64,000 bases of DNA from Ehretia macrophylla (Eukaryota; Streptophyta; Magnoliopsida; Boraginales; Ehretiaceae): assembly GCA_037974665.1 (NCBI GenBank), contig CM075773.1, positions 18,280,146 to 18,344,145 of the forward strand, given 5' to 3'. A program made the translations under genes and the position numbers. A model generated the notes under the pieces. The model saw only the letters and a list, made by a program, of their open reading frames with translations, did no database searches and was not told the DNA's origin. Below are positions 22,343 to 35,238 of the stretch, piece by piece; the stretch's first letter is position 1; each line of letters starts with the position of its first letter.

Positions 22343-22900
22343 GCCATGTTGAGGGCACAATTCCTTTATGTGTTAACGGTTCACAGTCCCAGCCTAGAGA
22401 TATGGCCCATTCAAAAGGCCCAATGGGCTTAACGACAACCCATCCGCTTCAACAACGCAGCATCCTCGCAAGACTTGATATCGACGCATTGTAGGGTCCT
22501 CTAATGTGCCGTGAGTAAGGTTGTCGTCCTTTTAACAGCTCACGACGTACGATCCGGGACGGAAAAACAGAGCAAAAGAAGAAAAGTGGCCCGAAACTTA
22601 TTAAAACATTCGATTTTGAGCTCCGAAGAGGGGATAGCAATCTAGCTTGCTGCCCCCGTCGTAGAGCTCTCAGAGAGCTTTCCAACGGTATGCTGTGCGC
22701 CTCGTAACTCCTTACGGATCAAAAGTTATGGGCACCGGAGCGACGGAGATCTGGTCAAAAGCCCTACGCCCCCGGTTTGCGGGCCCAGCCTCCACGTGAA
22801 CAGAAGTTGTCTTGCCCAAGGTGCCGTGGGATTCGATAATAGAAATGTGGTGGGTAAAGTATCTCGGCAACCTTAACCGGAGCAAAAAAAATTGAAAAGG

Positions 22901-23019
22901 GGGGTGCAACACGAGGACTTCCCAGGGGGTCACCCATCCTAGTACTACTCTCGCCCAAGCACGCTTAACTTCGGAGTTCTGATGGGATCTGGTGCATTAG
23001 TGCTAGTATGATCGCACCC
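22901..23019 (-). rRNA. 5S: 5S rRNA, 2 substitutions
   Basis: Changes are nt 30 G>A and 15 C>U. The upstream AT element reads AAAAA instead of ATAAA, which may weaken the promoter. Flank S; spacer A. Confidence 0.95.
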
Positions 23020-23577
23020 GTCATGTTGAGGGCACAATTCCTTTTTGTGTTAACGGTTCACAGTCCCAGCCTAGAGATATGGCCCATTGAAATGGCCCAA
23101 TGTGCTTAACGACAACCCATCCGCTTCAACAACGCAGCATCCTCGCAAGACGTGATATCGACGCATTGTAGGGTACTCTAATGTGCCGCGAGTAAGGTTG
23201 TCGTCCTTTTAACAGCTCACGACGTACGATCTGGGATGGAAAAATAGAGCAAAAGAAGAAAAGTGGCCCAAAACAAATGAAAACGTTTGATTTTGAGCTC
23301 TGAAAAGGGCACGGCAAGCTAACTAGCTGTCCCCGTCGTAGAGCTCTCAGAGAGCTTTCCAACGGTATGCTGTGCGCCTCGTAACTCCTTACGGATCAAA
23401 AGTTCTGGTCACCGGAACGACGGAGACCTGGTCACAAGCCCTACGCCCTCGGTTTGCGGGCCCAGCCTCCACGTGAAGAGAAGTTGTCTTGCCCAAGGTG
23501 CCGTGGTATTCGATAATAGAAATGTGGTGGGTAAAGTATCTTGGCAACGCTAACCGGAGCAACAAAAATTGAAAAGG

Positions 23578-23696
23578 GGGGTGCTACACGAGGACTTACC
23601 AGGGGGTCACCCATCCTAGTACTATTCTCGCCCAAGCACGCTTAACTTCGGAGTTCTTATTGGATCCGCTGCATTAGTACTGGTATGATCGCACCC
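23578..23696 (-). rRNA. 5S: Degenerate 5S rRNA copy, 7 substitutions
   Basis: Changes are nt 112 U>A, 99 G>U, 72 G>A, 39 C>A, 36 C>A, 28 C>G and 18 C>U. The downstream long T run is also interrupted by a G. Flank S; spacer A. Confidence 0.89.
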
Positions 23697-24253
23697 GTCA
23701 TGTTGAGGGCACAATTCCTTTATGTGTTAACGGTTCACAGTCCCAGCCTAGAGATATGGCCCATTCAAAAGGCCCAACGGGCTTACTGACAACCCATCCG
23801 CTTCAACAACGCAGCATCCTCGATAGACGTGATATCGACGCTTTATAAAGTCCTCTAATGTGCCGCGAGTAAGGTTGTCGTCCTTTTAACAGCTCACGAC
23901 GTACGATCCGGGACGAAAAAATATGCAAAAGAAGAAAAGTGGCCCGAAACTGAAGAAAACGTTTGATTTTGAGCTCAGAAAAGGGCACGGCATGCTAACT
24001 AGCTGCCCCCGTCTTAGAGCTCTCAGAGAGCTTTCCAACGGTATGCTGTGCGCCGCGTAACTCCTTACGGATCAAAAGTTATGGGCACCGGAGCGACGGA
24101 GACCTGGTCACAAGCCCTACGCCTTCGGTTTGCGGGCCCAGCCTCCACGTGAAGAGAAGTTGTCTTGCCCAAGGTGCCGTGGGATTCGATAATAGAAATG
24201 TGGTGGGTAAAGTATCTTGGCAACGCTAACCGGAGCAAAAAAAATTGAAAAGG

Positions 24254-24372
24254 GGGGTGCAACACGAGGACTTCCCAGGGGGTCACCCATCCTAGTACTA
24301 CTCTCGCCCAGGCACGCTTAACTTCGGAGTTCTGATGGGATCCGGTGCATTAGTGCTGGTATGATCGCACCC
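24254..24372 (-). rRNA. 5S: 5S rRNA, 1 substitution
   Basis: The only change is nt 62 U>C in box A, also seen at 8623. The upstream AT element reads AAAAA. Flank S; spacer mixed. Confidence 0.96.
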
Positions 24373-24930
24373 GTCATGTTGAGGGCACAATTCCTTTTTG
24401 TGTTAACGGTTCACAGTCCCAGCCTAGAGATATGGCCCATTCTAAAGGCCCAATGGGCTTAACGACAACCCATCCGCTTCAACAACGCAGCATCCTCGCA
24501 AGACGTGATATTGACGCATTGTAGGGTCCTCTAATGTGCCTCGAGTAAGGTTGTCGTCCTTTTAACAGCTCGCGACGTACGATCCGGGACGGAAAAACAG
24601 AGCTAAATAAGAAAAGTGGCCCGAAACTGATGAAAACGTTCGATTTTGAGCTCTGAAAAGGGCACGGCGAGCTTGCTAGCTGCCCTCGTCGTAGAGCTCT
24701 CGGAGAGCTTTCCAACGGTATGCTGTGCACCGCGTAACTCCTTACGGATCAACAGTTATGGGCACCTGAGCGACGGAGACCTGGTCACAAGCCCAACGCC
24801 CTCGGTTTGCGGGCCAAGCCTCGACGTGAAGCGAAATTGTCTTGCCCAAGGTGCCGTGGGATTCGATAATAGAAATGTGGTGGATAAAGTATCTTGGCAA
24901 CCCTAACCGGAGCAAAAAAAATTGAAAAAT

Positions 24931-25049
24931 GGGGTGTAACACGAGGACTTCCCAGGGGGTCACCCATCCTAGTAATACTCTCGCCCAAGCACGCTTAACT
25001 TCGGAGTTCTGATGGGATCCAATGCATTTGTGCTGGTATGATCGCACCC
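24931..25049 (-). rRNA. 5S: 5S rRNA, 5 substitutions
   Basis: Changes are nt 113 G>A, 75 G>U, 29 C>U, 28 C>U and 21 U>A. Flank S, but with the AAAAATGGGG variant also seen in the L flanks at 26281 and 27650; spacer B. Confidence 0.93.
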
Positions 25050-25607
25050 ATCATGTTGAGGGCACAATTCCTTTATGTGTTAACGGTTCACAGTCCCAGC
25101 CTAGAAATATGGCCCATTCAAAAGGCCCAATGGGCTTAACGACAACCCATCCGCTTCAACAACGCAGCATCCTCACAAGACGTGATATCGACGCATTGTA
25201 GGGTCCTCTAATGTGCCACGAGTAAGGTTGTCGTCCTTTTAACAGCTCACGACGTACGATCCGGGACGGAAAAACAGAGCAAAAGAAGAAAAGTGGCCCG
25301 AAACTGATGAAAACGTTCGATTTTGAGCTCCGAAAAGGGCACGGCAAGCTAGCTAGCTGCCCCCGTCGTAGAGCTCTCGGAGAGCTTTCCAACGGTATGC
25401 TGTGCGCCGCGTAACTCCTTACGGATCAAAAGTTATGGGCACCGGAGCGACGGAGACCTGGTCACAAGCCCTACGCCCTCGGTTTGCGGGCCCAGCCTCC
25501 ACGTGAAGAGAAGTTGTCTTGCCCAAGGTGCCGTGGGATTCGATAATAGAAATGTGGAGGGTAAAGTATCTTGGCAACGCTAACCGGAGCAAAAAAAATT
25601 GAAAAGG

Positions 25608-25726
25608 GGGGTGCAACACGAGGACTTCCCAAGGGGTCACCCATCCTAGTACTACTCTCGCCCAAGCACGCTTAACTTCGGAGTTCTGATGGGATCCGGT
25701 GCATTAGTGCTGGTATGATCGCACCC
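25608..25726 (-). rRNA. 5S: 5S rRNA, 1 substitution
   Basis: The only change is nt 95 C>U in box C. Flank S; spacer B. Confidence 0.97.
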
Positions 25727-26296
25727 GTCATGTTGAGGGTACAATTCCTTTATGTGTTAACGGTTCACAGTCCCAGCCTAGAGATATGGCCCATTCAAAA
25801 GGCCCAATGGGCTTAACGACAACCCATCCGCTTCAACAACGCAGCATCCTCGCAAGACGTGATATCGACGCATTGTAGGGTCCTCTAATGTGCCGCGAGT
25901 AAGGTTGTCGTCCTTTTAACAGCTCGCGACGTACGATCCGGGACGGAGAAACAGAGCAAAAGAAGAAAATTGGCTCGAAACTGATGAAACCCTTCGATTT
26001 TGAGTTTCGACAACGGCCCGGCGAGCTAGCTAGCTGCCCCCGTCGTAGAGCTCTCGGAGAGCTTTCCAACGGTATGCTGTGCGCCGCGTAACTCCTTACG
26101 GATCAAAAGTTATGGGCACCGGAGCGACGGAGACCTGGTCACAAGCCCCACGCCCTCGGTTTGCGAGCCCAGCCTCCACGTGAAGAGAAGTTGTCTTGCC
26201 CAAGGTGCCGTGGGATTCGATAATAGAAATGTGGTGGGTAAAGTATCTTGGCAACCCTAATCGGAGCAAAAAAAATTGAAAAATGGGGTGCAAAAG

Positions 26297-26415
26297 GCGG
26301 TGCAACACGAGGACTTCCCAGGGGGTCACCCATCCTAGTACTACTCTCGCCCAAGCACGCTTAACTTCGGAGTTCTGATGGGATCCGGTGCATTAGTGCT
26401 GGTATGATCGCACCC
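26297..26415 (-). rRNA. 5S: 5S rRNA, 1 terminal substitution, L unit
   Basis: The only change is nt 118 C>G at the 3' end. Flank L; spacer B. Confidence 0.96.
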
Positions 26416-26973
26416 GTCATGTTGAGGGCACAATTCCTTTATGTGTTAACGGTTCACAGTCCCAGCCTAGAGATATGGCCCATTCAAAAGGCCCAATGGG
26501 CTTAACGACAACCCATCCGCTTCAACAACGCAGCATCCTCGCAAGACGTGATATCGACGCATTGTAGGGTCCTCTAATGTGCCGCGAGTAAGGTTGTCGT
26601 TCTTTTAACAGCTCACGACGTACGATCCGGGACGAAAAAACAGAGCAAAAGAAGAAAAGTGGCCCGAAACTGATGAAAACGTTCGATTTTGAGCTCTGAA
26701 AAGGGCACGACGAGCTAGCTAGCTGCCCCCGTCGTAGAGCTCTCGGAGAGCTTTCCAACGGTATGCTGTGCGCCGCGTAACTCCTTACGGATCAAAAGTT
26801 ATGGGCACCGGAGCGACGGAGACCTGGTCACAAGCCCTACGCCCTCGGTTTGCGGGCCCAGCCTCCACGTGAAGCGAAGTTGTCTTGCCCAAGGTGCCGT
26901 GGAATTCGATAATAGAAATGTAGTGGATAAAGTATCTTGGCAACCTAAACTGGAACAAAAAAAATTGAAATGG

Positions 26974-27092
26974 GGGATGCAACACTAGGACTTCCCCGGG
27001 GGTCACCCATCATAGTACTACTTTCTCCCAAGCACTCATAACTTCGGAGTTCTGATGGGATCCAGTGCATTAGTGCTGGTATGATCGCACCC
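26974..27092 (-). rRNA. 5S: Degenerate 5S rRNA copy (probable pseudogene)
   Basis: Nine substitutions: nt 116 C>U, 107 C>A, 96 U>G, 81 G>U, 70 G>A, 67 C>A, 57 C>A, 55 A>U and 29 C>U. All three internal promoter elements are hit. Flank S; spacer B. Confidence 0.87.
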
Positions 27093-27661
27093 GTCATGTT
27101 GAGGACACAATTCCTTTATGTGTTAACGGTTCACAGTCCCAGCCTAGAGAGATGGCCCATTCAAAAGGCCCAATGGGCTTAACGACAACCCATCTGCTTC
27201 AACAATGCAGCATCCTCGCAAGACGTGATATCGACGCATTGTAGGGTCCTCTAATGTGCTTCGAGTAAGGTTGTCGTCCTTTTAACAGCTCACGACGTAC
27301 GTTCCGGGACGAAAAAACAGAGCAAAAGAAGAAAAGTGGCCCGAAACTGATGAAAACGTTCGATTTTGAGCTACGAAAAGGGCCCAGCAAGCTAGCTAGC
27401 TGCCCCCGTCGTAGAGCTGTCGGAGAGCTTTCCAACGGTATGTTGTGCACCGTGTAACTCCTTACCGATCAAAAGTTAGGGGCACCGAAGCAACGAAGAC
27501 CCGATCCCAGGCCCTACGCCCTCGGTTTGCGAGCCCGGCCTCTACATGAAGCGAAGTTGTCTTACCCAAGGTGTCGTGGGATTCAATAATAGAAATGTGG
27601 TGGTAAAGTATCTTGGCAACCCTAACCGGAGCAAAAAAAATTGAAAAATGGGGTGCAAAAT

Positions 27662-27780
27662 GGGGTGCAACACGAGGACTTCCCAGGGGGTCACCCATCC
27701 TAGTACTACTCTCGCCCAAGCACGCTTAACTTCGGAGTTCTGATGGGATCCGGTGCATTAGTGCTGGTATGATCGCACTC
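27662..27780 (-). rRNA. 5S: 5S rRNA, 1 substitution, L unit
   Basis: The only change is nt 2 G>A. Its downstream spacer is diverged between 27470 and 27610 and lacks one base in the GGTGGGTAAAG stretch. Flank L; spacer B. Confidence 0.95.
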
Positions 27781-28338
27781 GTCATGTTGAGGGCACAATT
27801 CCTTTATGTGTTAACGGTTCACAGTCCCAGCCTAGAGATATGGCCCATTCAAAAGGCCCAATGGGCTTAACGACAACCCATCCGCTTCAACAACGCAGCA
27901 TCCTCGTAAGACGTGATATCGACGCATTGTAGGGTCCTCTAATGTGCCGCGAGTAAGGTTGTCGTCCTTTTAACAGCTCACGACGTACGATCCGGGACGA
28001 AAAAACAGAGCAAAAGAAGAAAAGTGGCCCGAAACTGATGAAAACGTTCGATTTTGAGCTCCGAAAAGGGCACGACAAGCTAGCTAGCTGCCCCCGTCGT
28101 AGAGCTCTCGGAGAGCTTTCCAACGGTATGCTGTGCGCCGCGTAACTCCTTACGGATCAAAAGTTATGGGCACCGGAGCGACGGAGACCTAGTCACAAGC
28201 CCTACGCCCTCGGTTTGCGGGCCCAGCCTCCATGTGAAGAGAAGTTATCTTGCCCAAGGTGCCTTGGGATTCGATAATAGAAATGTGGTGGGTAAAGTAT
28301 CTTGGCAACCCTAACCGGAACAAAAAAAATTGAAAAGG

Positions 28339-28457
28339 GGGGTGCAACACTAGGACTTCCCAGGGGGTCACCCATCCTAGTACTACTCTCGCCCAAGCAC
28401 GCTTAACTTCGGAGTTCTGATGGGATCCGGTGCATTAGTGCTGGTATGATCGCACCC
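28339..28457 (-). rRNA. 5S: 5S rRNA, 1 substitution
   Basis: The only change is nt 107 C>A. Flank S; spacer B. The downstream spacer shares GTGCCTTGGG and CCATGTG variants with the spacer left of 30369, three units away. Confidence 0.97.
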
Positions 28458-29015
28458 GTCATGTTGAGGGCACAATTCCTTTATGTGTTAACGGTTCACA
28501 GTCCCAGCCTAGAGATATGGCCCATTCAAAAGGCCCAATGGGCTTAACGACAACCCATCCGCTTCAACAACGCAGCATCCTCGCAAGACGTGATATCGAC
28601 TTATTGTAGGGTCCTCTATTGTGCCACAAGTAAGGTTGTCGTCCCTTTAACAGCTCACGACGTACGATCCGGGACGGAAAAACAGAGCGAAAGAAGAAAA
28701 GTGGCCCGAAACTAATGAAAATGTTCGATTTTGAGCTCCGAAAAGGGCAAAGCGAGCTAGCTTGCTGCCCCCGTCGTAGAGCTCTCGGAGTGGTTTCCAA
28801 CGGTATGCTGTACGCCGCGTAACTCCTTACGGATCAAAAGTTATGGGCACCAGAGCGACGGAGACCTGGTAACAAGCCCTACGCCCTCAGTTTGCGGGCC
28901 CAGCCTCCACGTGAAGAGAAGTTGTCTTGCCCAAGGTGCCGTGGGATTCGATAATAGAAATGTGGTGGGTAAAGTATCTTGGCAACCCTAACCGGAGCAA
29001 AAAAAATTGAAAAGG

Positions 29016-29134
29016 GGGGTGCAACACGAGGACTTCCTAGGGGGTCACCCATCCTAGTACTACTCTCGCCCAAGCACGCTTAACTTCGGAGTTCTGATGG
29101 GATCCGGTGCATTAGTGCTGGTATGATCGCACCC
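29016..29134 (-). rRNA. 5S: 5S rRNA, 1 substitution
   Basis: The only change is nt 97 G>A at the box C edge, shared with 31722 and 43269. Flank S; spacer B. Confidence 0.97.
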
Positions 29135-29692
29135 GTCATGTTGAGGGCACAATTCCTTTATGTGTTAACGGTTCACAGTCCCAGCCTAGAGATATGGCCC
29201 ATTCAAAAGGCCCAATGGGCTTAACGAGAACCCATCCGCTTCAACAACGCAGCATCCTCGCAAGACGTGATATCGACGCATTGTAGGGTCCTCTAATGTG
29301 CCGCGAGTAAGGTTGTCGTCCTTTTAACAGCTCACGACGTACGATTCGGTACGGCAAAACAGAGCAAAAGAAGAAAAGTGGCCCGAAACTGATGAAAACG
29401 TTCGATTTTGAGCTCTGAAAAGGGAACGGCGAGCTAGCTAGATGCCCCCGTCGTAGAGCTCTCGGAGAGCTTTCCAACGGTATGCTGTGCGCCGCGTAAC
29501 TCCTTACGGATCAAAAGTTATGGGCACCGGAGCGACGGAGTCCTGGTCACAAGCCCTACGCCCTCGGTTTGCGGGCCCAGCCTCCACGTGAAGAGAAGTT
29601 GTCTTGCCCAAGGTGCCATTGGATTCGATAATAGAAATGTGGTGGGTAAAGTATCTTGGCAACCCTAACCGGAGCAAAAAAAATTGAAAAGG

Positions 29693-29810
29693 GGGGTGCA
29701 ACACGAGGACTTCCCAGGGGGTCACCCATCCTAGTACTACTCTCGCCCAAGCACGCTTAACTTCGGAGTTCTGATGGGATCAGGTGCATTAGTGCTGGTA
29801 TGATCGCACC
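29693..29810 (-). rRNA. 5S: 5S rRNA lacking one 5' G
   Basis: One G of the 5' GGG is missing, and nt 30 is G>U. The deletion shifts +1 relative to the upstream promoter by one base. Flank S; spacer B. Confidence 0.93.
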
Positions 29811-30368
29811 GTCATGTTGAGGGCACAATTCCTTTATGTGTTAACGGTTCACAGTCCCAGCCTATAGATATGGCCCATTCAAAAGGCCCAATGGGCTTAA
29901 CGACAACCCATCCGCTTCAACAACCCAGCATCCTCGCAAGATGTGATATCGACGCATTGTAGGTTCCTCTAATGTGCCGCGAGTAAGGTTGTCGTCCTTT
30001 TAACAGCTCACGACGTACGATCCGGGACGGAAAAACAGAGCTAAAGAAGAAAAGTGGCCCGAAACTGATGAAAACGTTCAATTTTGAGCTCTGAAAAGGG
30101 CACGACGAGCTAGCTAGCTGCTCCCGTCGTAGAGCTCTCGGAGAGCTTTCCAACGATATGCTGTGGGCCGCGTAACTCCTTACGGATCAAAAGTTATTGG
30201 CACCGGAGCGACGGAGACCTGGTCACAAGCCCTACGCCCTTGGTTTGCGGGCCCAGCCTCCATGTGAAGAGAAGTTGTCTTGCCCAAGGTGCCTTGGGAT
30301 TCGATAATAGAAATGTGGTGGGTAAAGTATCTTGGCAACCCTAACCGGAACAAAAAAAATTGAAAAGG

Positions 30369-30487
30369 GGGGTGCAACACGAGGACTTCCCAGGGGGTCA
30401 CCCATCTTAGTACTACTCTCGCCCAAGCACGCTTAACTTCGGAGTTCTGATGGGATCCGGTGCATTAGTGCTGGTATGATCGCACCC
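30369..30487 (-). rRNA. 5S: 5S rRNA, 1 substitution
   Basis: The only change is nt 81 G>A in box C. Flank S; spacer B. Confidence 0.97.
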
Positions 30488-31044
30488 GTCATGTTGAGGG
30501 CACAATTCCTTTATGTGTTAACGGTTCACAGTCCCAGCCTAGAGATATGGCCCATTCAAAAGGCCCAATGGGCTTAACGACAACCCATCCGCTTCAACAA
30601 CGCAGCATCCTCGCAAGACGTGATATCGACGCATTGTAGGGTCCTCTAATGTGCCACGAGTAAGGTTGTCGTCCTTTTAACAGCTCACGACGTACGATCC
30701 GGGACGGAAAACAGAGCAAAAGAAGAAAAGTGGCCCGAAACTGATGAAAACGTTCGATTTTGAGCTTCGAAAAGGGCACGGCGAGCTAGCTACCTTTCCC
30801 CGTCGTAGAGCTCTCGGAGGGCTTTCCAATGGTATGCTGTACGCCGCGTAACTCCTTACGGATCAAAAGTTATGGGCACCGGAGCGACGGAGACCTGGTC
30901 ACAAGCCCTACGCCCTCGGTTTGCGGGCCCAACCTCCACGTGAAGAGAAGTTGTCTTGCCCAAGGTGCCATGGGATTCGATAATAGAAATGTGGTGGGTA
31001 AAGTATCTTGGCAACCCTAACCGGAGCAAAAAAAATTGAAAAGG

Positions 31045-31163
31045 GGGGTGCAACACGAGGACTTCCCAGGGGGTCACCCATCCTAGTACTACTCTCGCCC
31101 AAGCACGCTTAACTTCGGAGTTCTGATGGGATCCGGTGCATTAGTGCAGGTATGATGGCACCC
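31045..31163 (-). rRNA. 5S: 5S rRNA, 2 substitutions
   Basis: Changes are nt 16 A>U and 7 G>C. Flank S; spacer B, with one A missing from the GGAAAAACAG run. Confidence 0.95.
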
Positions 31164-31721
31164 GTCATGTTGAGGGCACAATTCCTTTATGTGTTAACGG
31201 TTCACAGTCCCAGCCTAGAGATATGGCCCATTCAAAAGGCCCAATGGGCTTAACGACAACCCATCCGCTTCAACAACGCAGCATCCTCGCAAGAAGTGAT
31301 ATCGACGCATTGTAGGGTCCTCTAATGTGCCGCGAGTAAGGTTGTCGTCCTTTTAACAGCTCACGACGTACGATCCGGGACGGAAAAACAGAGCGAAAGA
31401 AGAAAAGTGGCCCGAAACTGATGAAAACGTTCGATTTTGAGCTCCGAAAAGGGCAAAGCGAGCTAGCTAGCTGCCCCCGTCGTAGAGCTCTCGGAGAGCT
31501 TTCCAACGGTATGCTGTGCGCCACGTAACTCCTTACGGATCAAAAGTTATGGGCACCGGAGCGACGGAGACCTGGTAACAAGCCCTACGCCCTCGGTTTG
31601 CGGGCCCAGCCTCCACGTGTAGAGAAGTTGTCTTGCCCAAGGTGCCATGGGATTCGATAATAGAAATGTGGTGGGTAAAGTATCTTGGCAACCCTAACCG
31701 GAGCAAAAAAAATTGAAAAGG

Positions 31722-31840
31722 GGGGTGCAACACAAGGACTTCCTAGGGGGTCACCCATCCTAGTACTACTCTCGCCCAAGCACGCTTAACTTCGGAGTTC
31801 TGATGGGATCCGGTGCATTAGTGCTGGTATGATCGCACCC
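31722..31840 (-). rRNA. 5S: 5S rRNA, 2 substitutions
   Basis: Changes are nt 107 C>U and 97 G>A. Flank S; spacer B. Confidence 0.96.
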
Positions 31841-32398
31841 GTCATGTTGAGGGCACAATTCCTTTATGTGTTAACGGTTCACAGTCCCAGCCTAGAGATA
31901 TGGCCCATTCAAAAGGCCCAATGGGCTTAACGAGAACCCATCCGCTTCAACAACGCAGCATCCTCACAAGACGTGATATCGACGCATTGTTGGGTCCTCT
32001 AATGTGCCGCGAGTAAGGTTGTCATCCTTTTAACAGCTCACGACGTACTATCCGGGACGGCAAAACAGAGCAAAAGAAGAAAAGTGGCCCGAAACTGATG
32101 AAAACGTTCGATTTTGATCTCTGAAAAGGGAACGGCGAGCTAGCTAGATGCCCCCGTCGTAGAGCTCTCGGAGTGCTTTCCACGGTATGCTGTGCGCCGC
32201 GTAACTCCTTACGGATCAAAAGTTATAGGCACCGGAGCGACGGAGATCGGGTCCCTACGCTCTACGCCCTCGGTTTGCGGGCCCAACCTCTACGTGAAGC
32301 GAAGTTGTCTTGCCCAAGGTGCCATTGGATTCGATAATAGAAATGTGGTGTGAAAACCATCTTGGCAACCCTAACCGGAGCAAAAAAAATTAAAAAGG

Positions 32399-32517
32399 TG
32401 GGTGCAACCAGAGGAATTCCCAGGGGGTCACCCATCCTACTACTACTCTCGCCAAAGCACGCTTAACTTCGGAGTTCTGATGGGATCCGGTGCATTAGTG
32501 CTGGTATGATCGCACCC
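32399..32517 (-). rRNA. 5S: 5S rRNA, 6 substitutions
   Basis: Changes are nt 119 C>A, 109 U>G, 108 G>U, 102 G>U, 78 C>G and 64 G>U. They cluster in the 3' third, while the 5' half is intact. The spacer to the left is also diverged around 32246-32360. Flank S; spacer B. Confidence 0.91.
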
Positions 32518-33087
32518 GTCATGTTGAGGGCACAATTCCTTTATGTGTTAACGGTTCACAGTCCCAGCATAGAGATATGGCCCATTCAAATGGCCCAATG
32601 GGCTTAACGACAACCCATCCGCTTCAACAACGCAGCATCCTCGCAGGACGTGATATCAACGCATTGTAGGGTCCTCTAATGTGCCTCGAGTAACGTTGTC
32701 GTCCTTTTAACAGCTCACGACGTACGATCCGGGACGGAAAAATAGAGAAAAAGAAGAAAAATGCCCCGAAACTGATGAAAATGTTCGATTTTGAGCTCCG
32801 AAAAGGGCACGGCGAGCTAGCTACCTGCCCCCGTCGTAGAGCTCTCGGAGAGCTTTCCAACGGTATGCTGTGCGCCGCGTAACTCCTTACGCATCAAAAG
32901 TTATGGGCACCGGAGCGACGGAGACCTGGTCACAAGCCCTACGCCCTCGGTTTGCGGGCCCAGCCTCCACGTGAAGAGAAGTTGTCTTGCCCAAGGTGCC
33001 GTGGGATTCGATAATAGAAATGTGGTGGGTAAAGTATCTTGGCAACTCTAACCGGAGCAAAAAAAATTGAAAAAAGGGGTGCAAAAG

Positions 33088-33206
33088 GGGGTGCAACACG
33101 AGGACTTCCCAGGGGGTCACCCATCCTAGTACCACTTTCGCCCAAGCACGCTTAACTTCGGAGTTCTTATGGGATCCGGTGCATTAGTGCTGGTATGATC
33201 GCACCC
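33088..33206 (-). rRNA. 5S: 5S rRNA, 3 substitutions, L unit
   Basis: Changes are nt 74 A>G, 70 G>A and 39 C>A. The nt 74 change and the downstream CTTACGCATC variant are shared with the L copy at 38518. Flank L; spacer B. Confidence 0.95.
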
Positions 33207-33764
33207 GTCATGTTGAGGGCACAATTCCTTTATCTGTTAACGGTTCACAGTCCCAGCCTAGAAATATGGCCCATTCAAAAGGCCCAATGGGCTTAACGAC
33301 AACCCATCCGCTTCAACAATGCAGCATCCTCGCAAGACGTGATATCGACGCATTGTAGGGTCCTCTAATGTGCCGCGAGTCAGGTTGTCGTCCTTTTAAC
33401 AGCTCACGACGTACGATCCGGGACAGAAAAACAGAGCAAAAGAAGAAAAGTGGCCCGAAACTGATGAAAACGTTCGATTTTGACCTCGGAAAACGGCACA
33501 GCAAGCTAACTTGCTGCCCCCGTCGTAGAGCTCTCAGAGAGCTTTCCAACGGTATGCTGTGCGCCTCATAACTCCTTACGGATCAAAAGTTATGGCCACC
33601 GGAGCGACGGAGACCTAGTCAGAAGCCCTACGCCCTCGGTTTGCGGGCCCAGCCTCCACGTGAAGAGAAGTTGTCTTGCCCAAGGTGCCGTGGGAGTCGA
33701 TAATAGAAATGTGGTGGGTAAAGTATCTTGGCAACGCTAACTAGAGGAAAAAAAATTGAAAAGT

Positions 33765-33883
33765 GGGGTGCAACACGAGGACTTCCCAGGGGGTCACCCA
33801 TCCTAGTACTACTCTCGCCCAAGCACGCTTAACTTCGGAGTTCTGATGGGATCCGGTGCATTAGTGCTGGTATGATCGCACCC
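33765..33883 (-). rRNA. 5S: 5S rRNA, consensus copy
   Basis: No change from the consensus within the gene. Flank S; spacer A, an isolated A spacer inside the B-rich zone. Confidence 0.98.
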
Positions 33884-34441
33884 GTCATGTTGAGGGCACA
33901 ATTCCTTTATGTGTTAACGGTTCACAGTCCCAGCCTAGAGATATGGCCCATTCAAAAGGCCCAATGGGCTTAACGACAACCCATCCGATTCAGCAACGCA
34001 GCATCCTCGCAAGATGGGATATCGACGAATTGTAGGGTCCTCTAATGTGCCGCGAGTAAGGTTGTCATCCTTTTAACAGCTCACGACGTACGATCCGGGA
34101 CGGAAAAACAGAGCAAAAGAAGAAAATTGGCCCGAAACTGATGAAAACGTTCGATTTTGAGCTCCGAAAAGGGCACGGCGAGCTAGTTAGCTTCCCCCGT
34201 CGTAGAGCTCTCGGAGAGCTTTCCAACTGTATGCTGTGCGCCGCGTAACTCCTTACGGATCAAAAGTTATGGGCACCGGAGAGACAAAGACCTGGTCACA
34301 AGCCCTACGCCCTCGGTTTGCGGGCCCAGCCTCCACGTGAAGAGAAGTTGTCTTGCCCAAGGTGCCGTGGGATTCGATAATAGAAATGTGGTGGGTAAAG
34401 TATCTTGGCAACCCTAACCGGAGCAAAAAAAATTGAAAAAG

Positions 34442-34560
34442 GGGGTGCAACACGAGGACTTCCCAGGGGGTCACCCATCCTAGTACTACTCTCGCCCAAG
34501 CACGCTTAACTTCGGCGTTCTGATGGGATCCGGTGCATTAGTGCTGGTATGATCGCACCC
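34442..34560 (-). rRNA. 5S: 5S rRNA, 1 substitution
   Basis: The only change is nt 45 U>G, also found at 39196 and 39872. The downstream spacer carries GAGACAAAG, GTTAGCTTCCC and CAACTGTATG variants found again left of 43946. Flank S; spacer B. Confidence 0.97.
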
Positions 34561-35119
34561 GTCATGTTGAGGGCACAATTCCTTTATGTGTTAACGGTTC
34601 ACAGTCCCAGCCTAGAGATATGGCCCATTCAAAAGGCCCAATGGGCTTAACGACAACCCATCCGCTTCAACAACGCAGCATCCTCGCAAGACGTGATATC
34701 GACGCATTGTAGGGTCCTCTAATGTACCGCGAGTAAGGTTGTCGTCCTTTTAACAGCTCACGACGTACGATCCGGGACGGAAAAACAGAGCAAAAGAAGA
34801 AAAACTGGCCCGAAACTGATGAAAACGTTCGATTTTGATCTTCGAAAAGGGTACGGCGAGCTAGCTACCTGCCCTCGTCGTAGAGCTCTCGGAGAGCTTT
34901 CCAACGGTATGCTGTGCGCCGCGTAACTCCTTACGGATCAAAAGTTATGGGCACCGGAGCGACGGAGACCTTGTCACAAGCCCTACGCCCTCGGTTTACG
35001 GGCCCAGCCTCCACGTGAAGAGAAGTTGTCTTGCCCAAGGTGCCGTGGGATTCGATAATAGAAATGTGGTGGGTAAAGTATCTTGGCAACGCTAACCGGA
35101 GCAAAAAAAATTGAAAAGG

Positions 35120-35238
35120 GGGGTGCAACACGAGGACTTCCCAGGGGGTCACCCATCCTAGTACTACTCTCGCCCAAGCACGCTTAACTTCGGAGTTCTG
35201 ATGGGATCTGGTGCATTAGTGCTGGTATGATCGCACCC
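35120..35238 (-). rRNA. 5S: 5S rRNA, 1 substitution, -5 promoter variant
   Basis: The only change is nt 30 G>A, coupled to -5 A>T upstream. The downstream spacer has CCTTGTCAC and GGTTTACGGG, as does the one left of 44623. Flank S; spacer B. Confidence 0.97.

Larger units (their letters stand above)
33884..35238 (-). repeat. Two-unit block resembling 43388-44741
   Basis: Markers GAGACAAAG, TTAGCTTCCC, CAACTGTATG and TTCAGCAACG, then CCTTGTCAC, GGTTTACGGG and nt 30 G>A with -5 A>T, occur here and again 9503-9504 bp to the right, 14 units away. Confidence 0.75.

Noticed and set aside
27470..27610. Diverged spacer stretch (also near 32246-32360 and 47707-47730) as possible foreign insert
   Set aside because: The stretches keep unit length and align base by base with the consensus apart from clustered substitutions, so they are diverged spacer and not an insertion.
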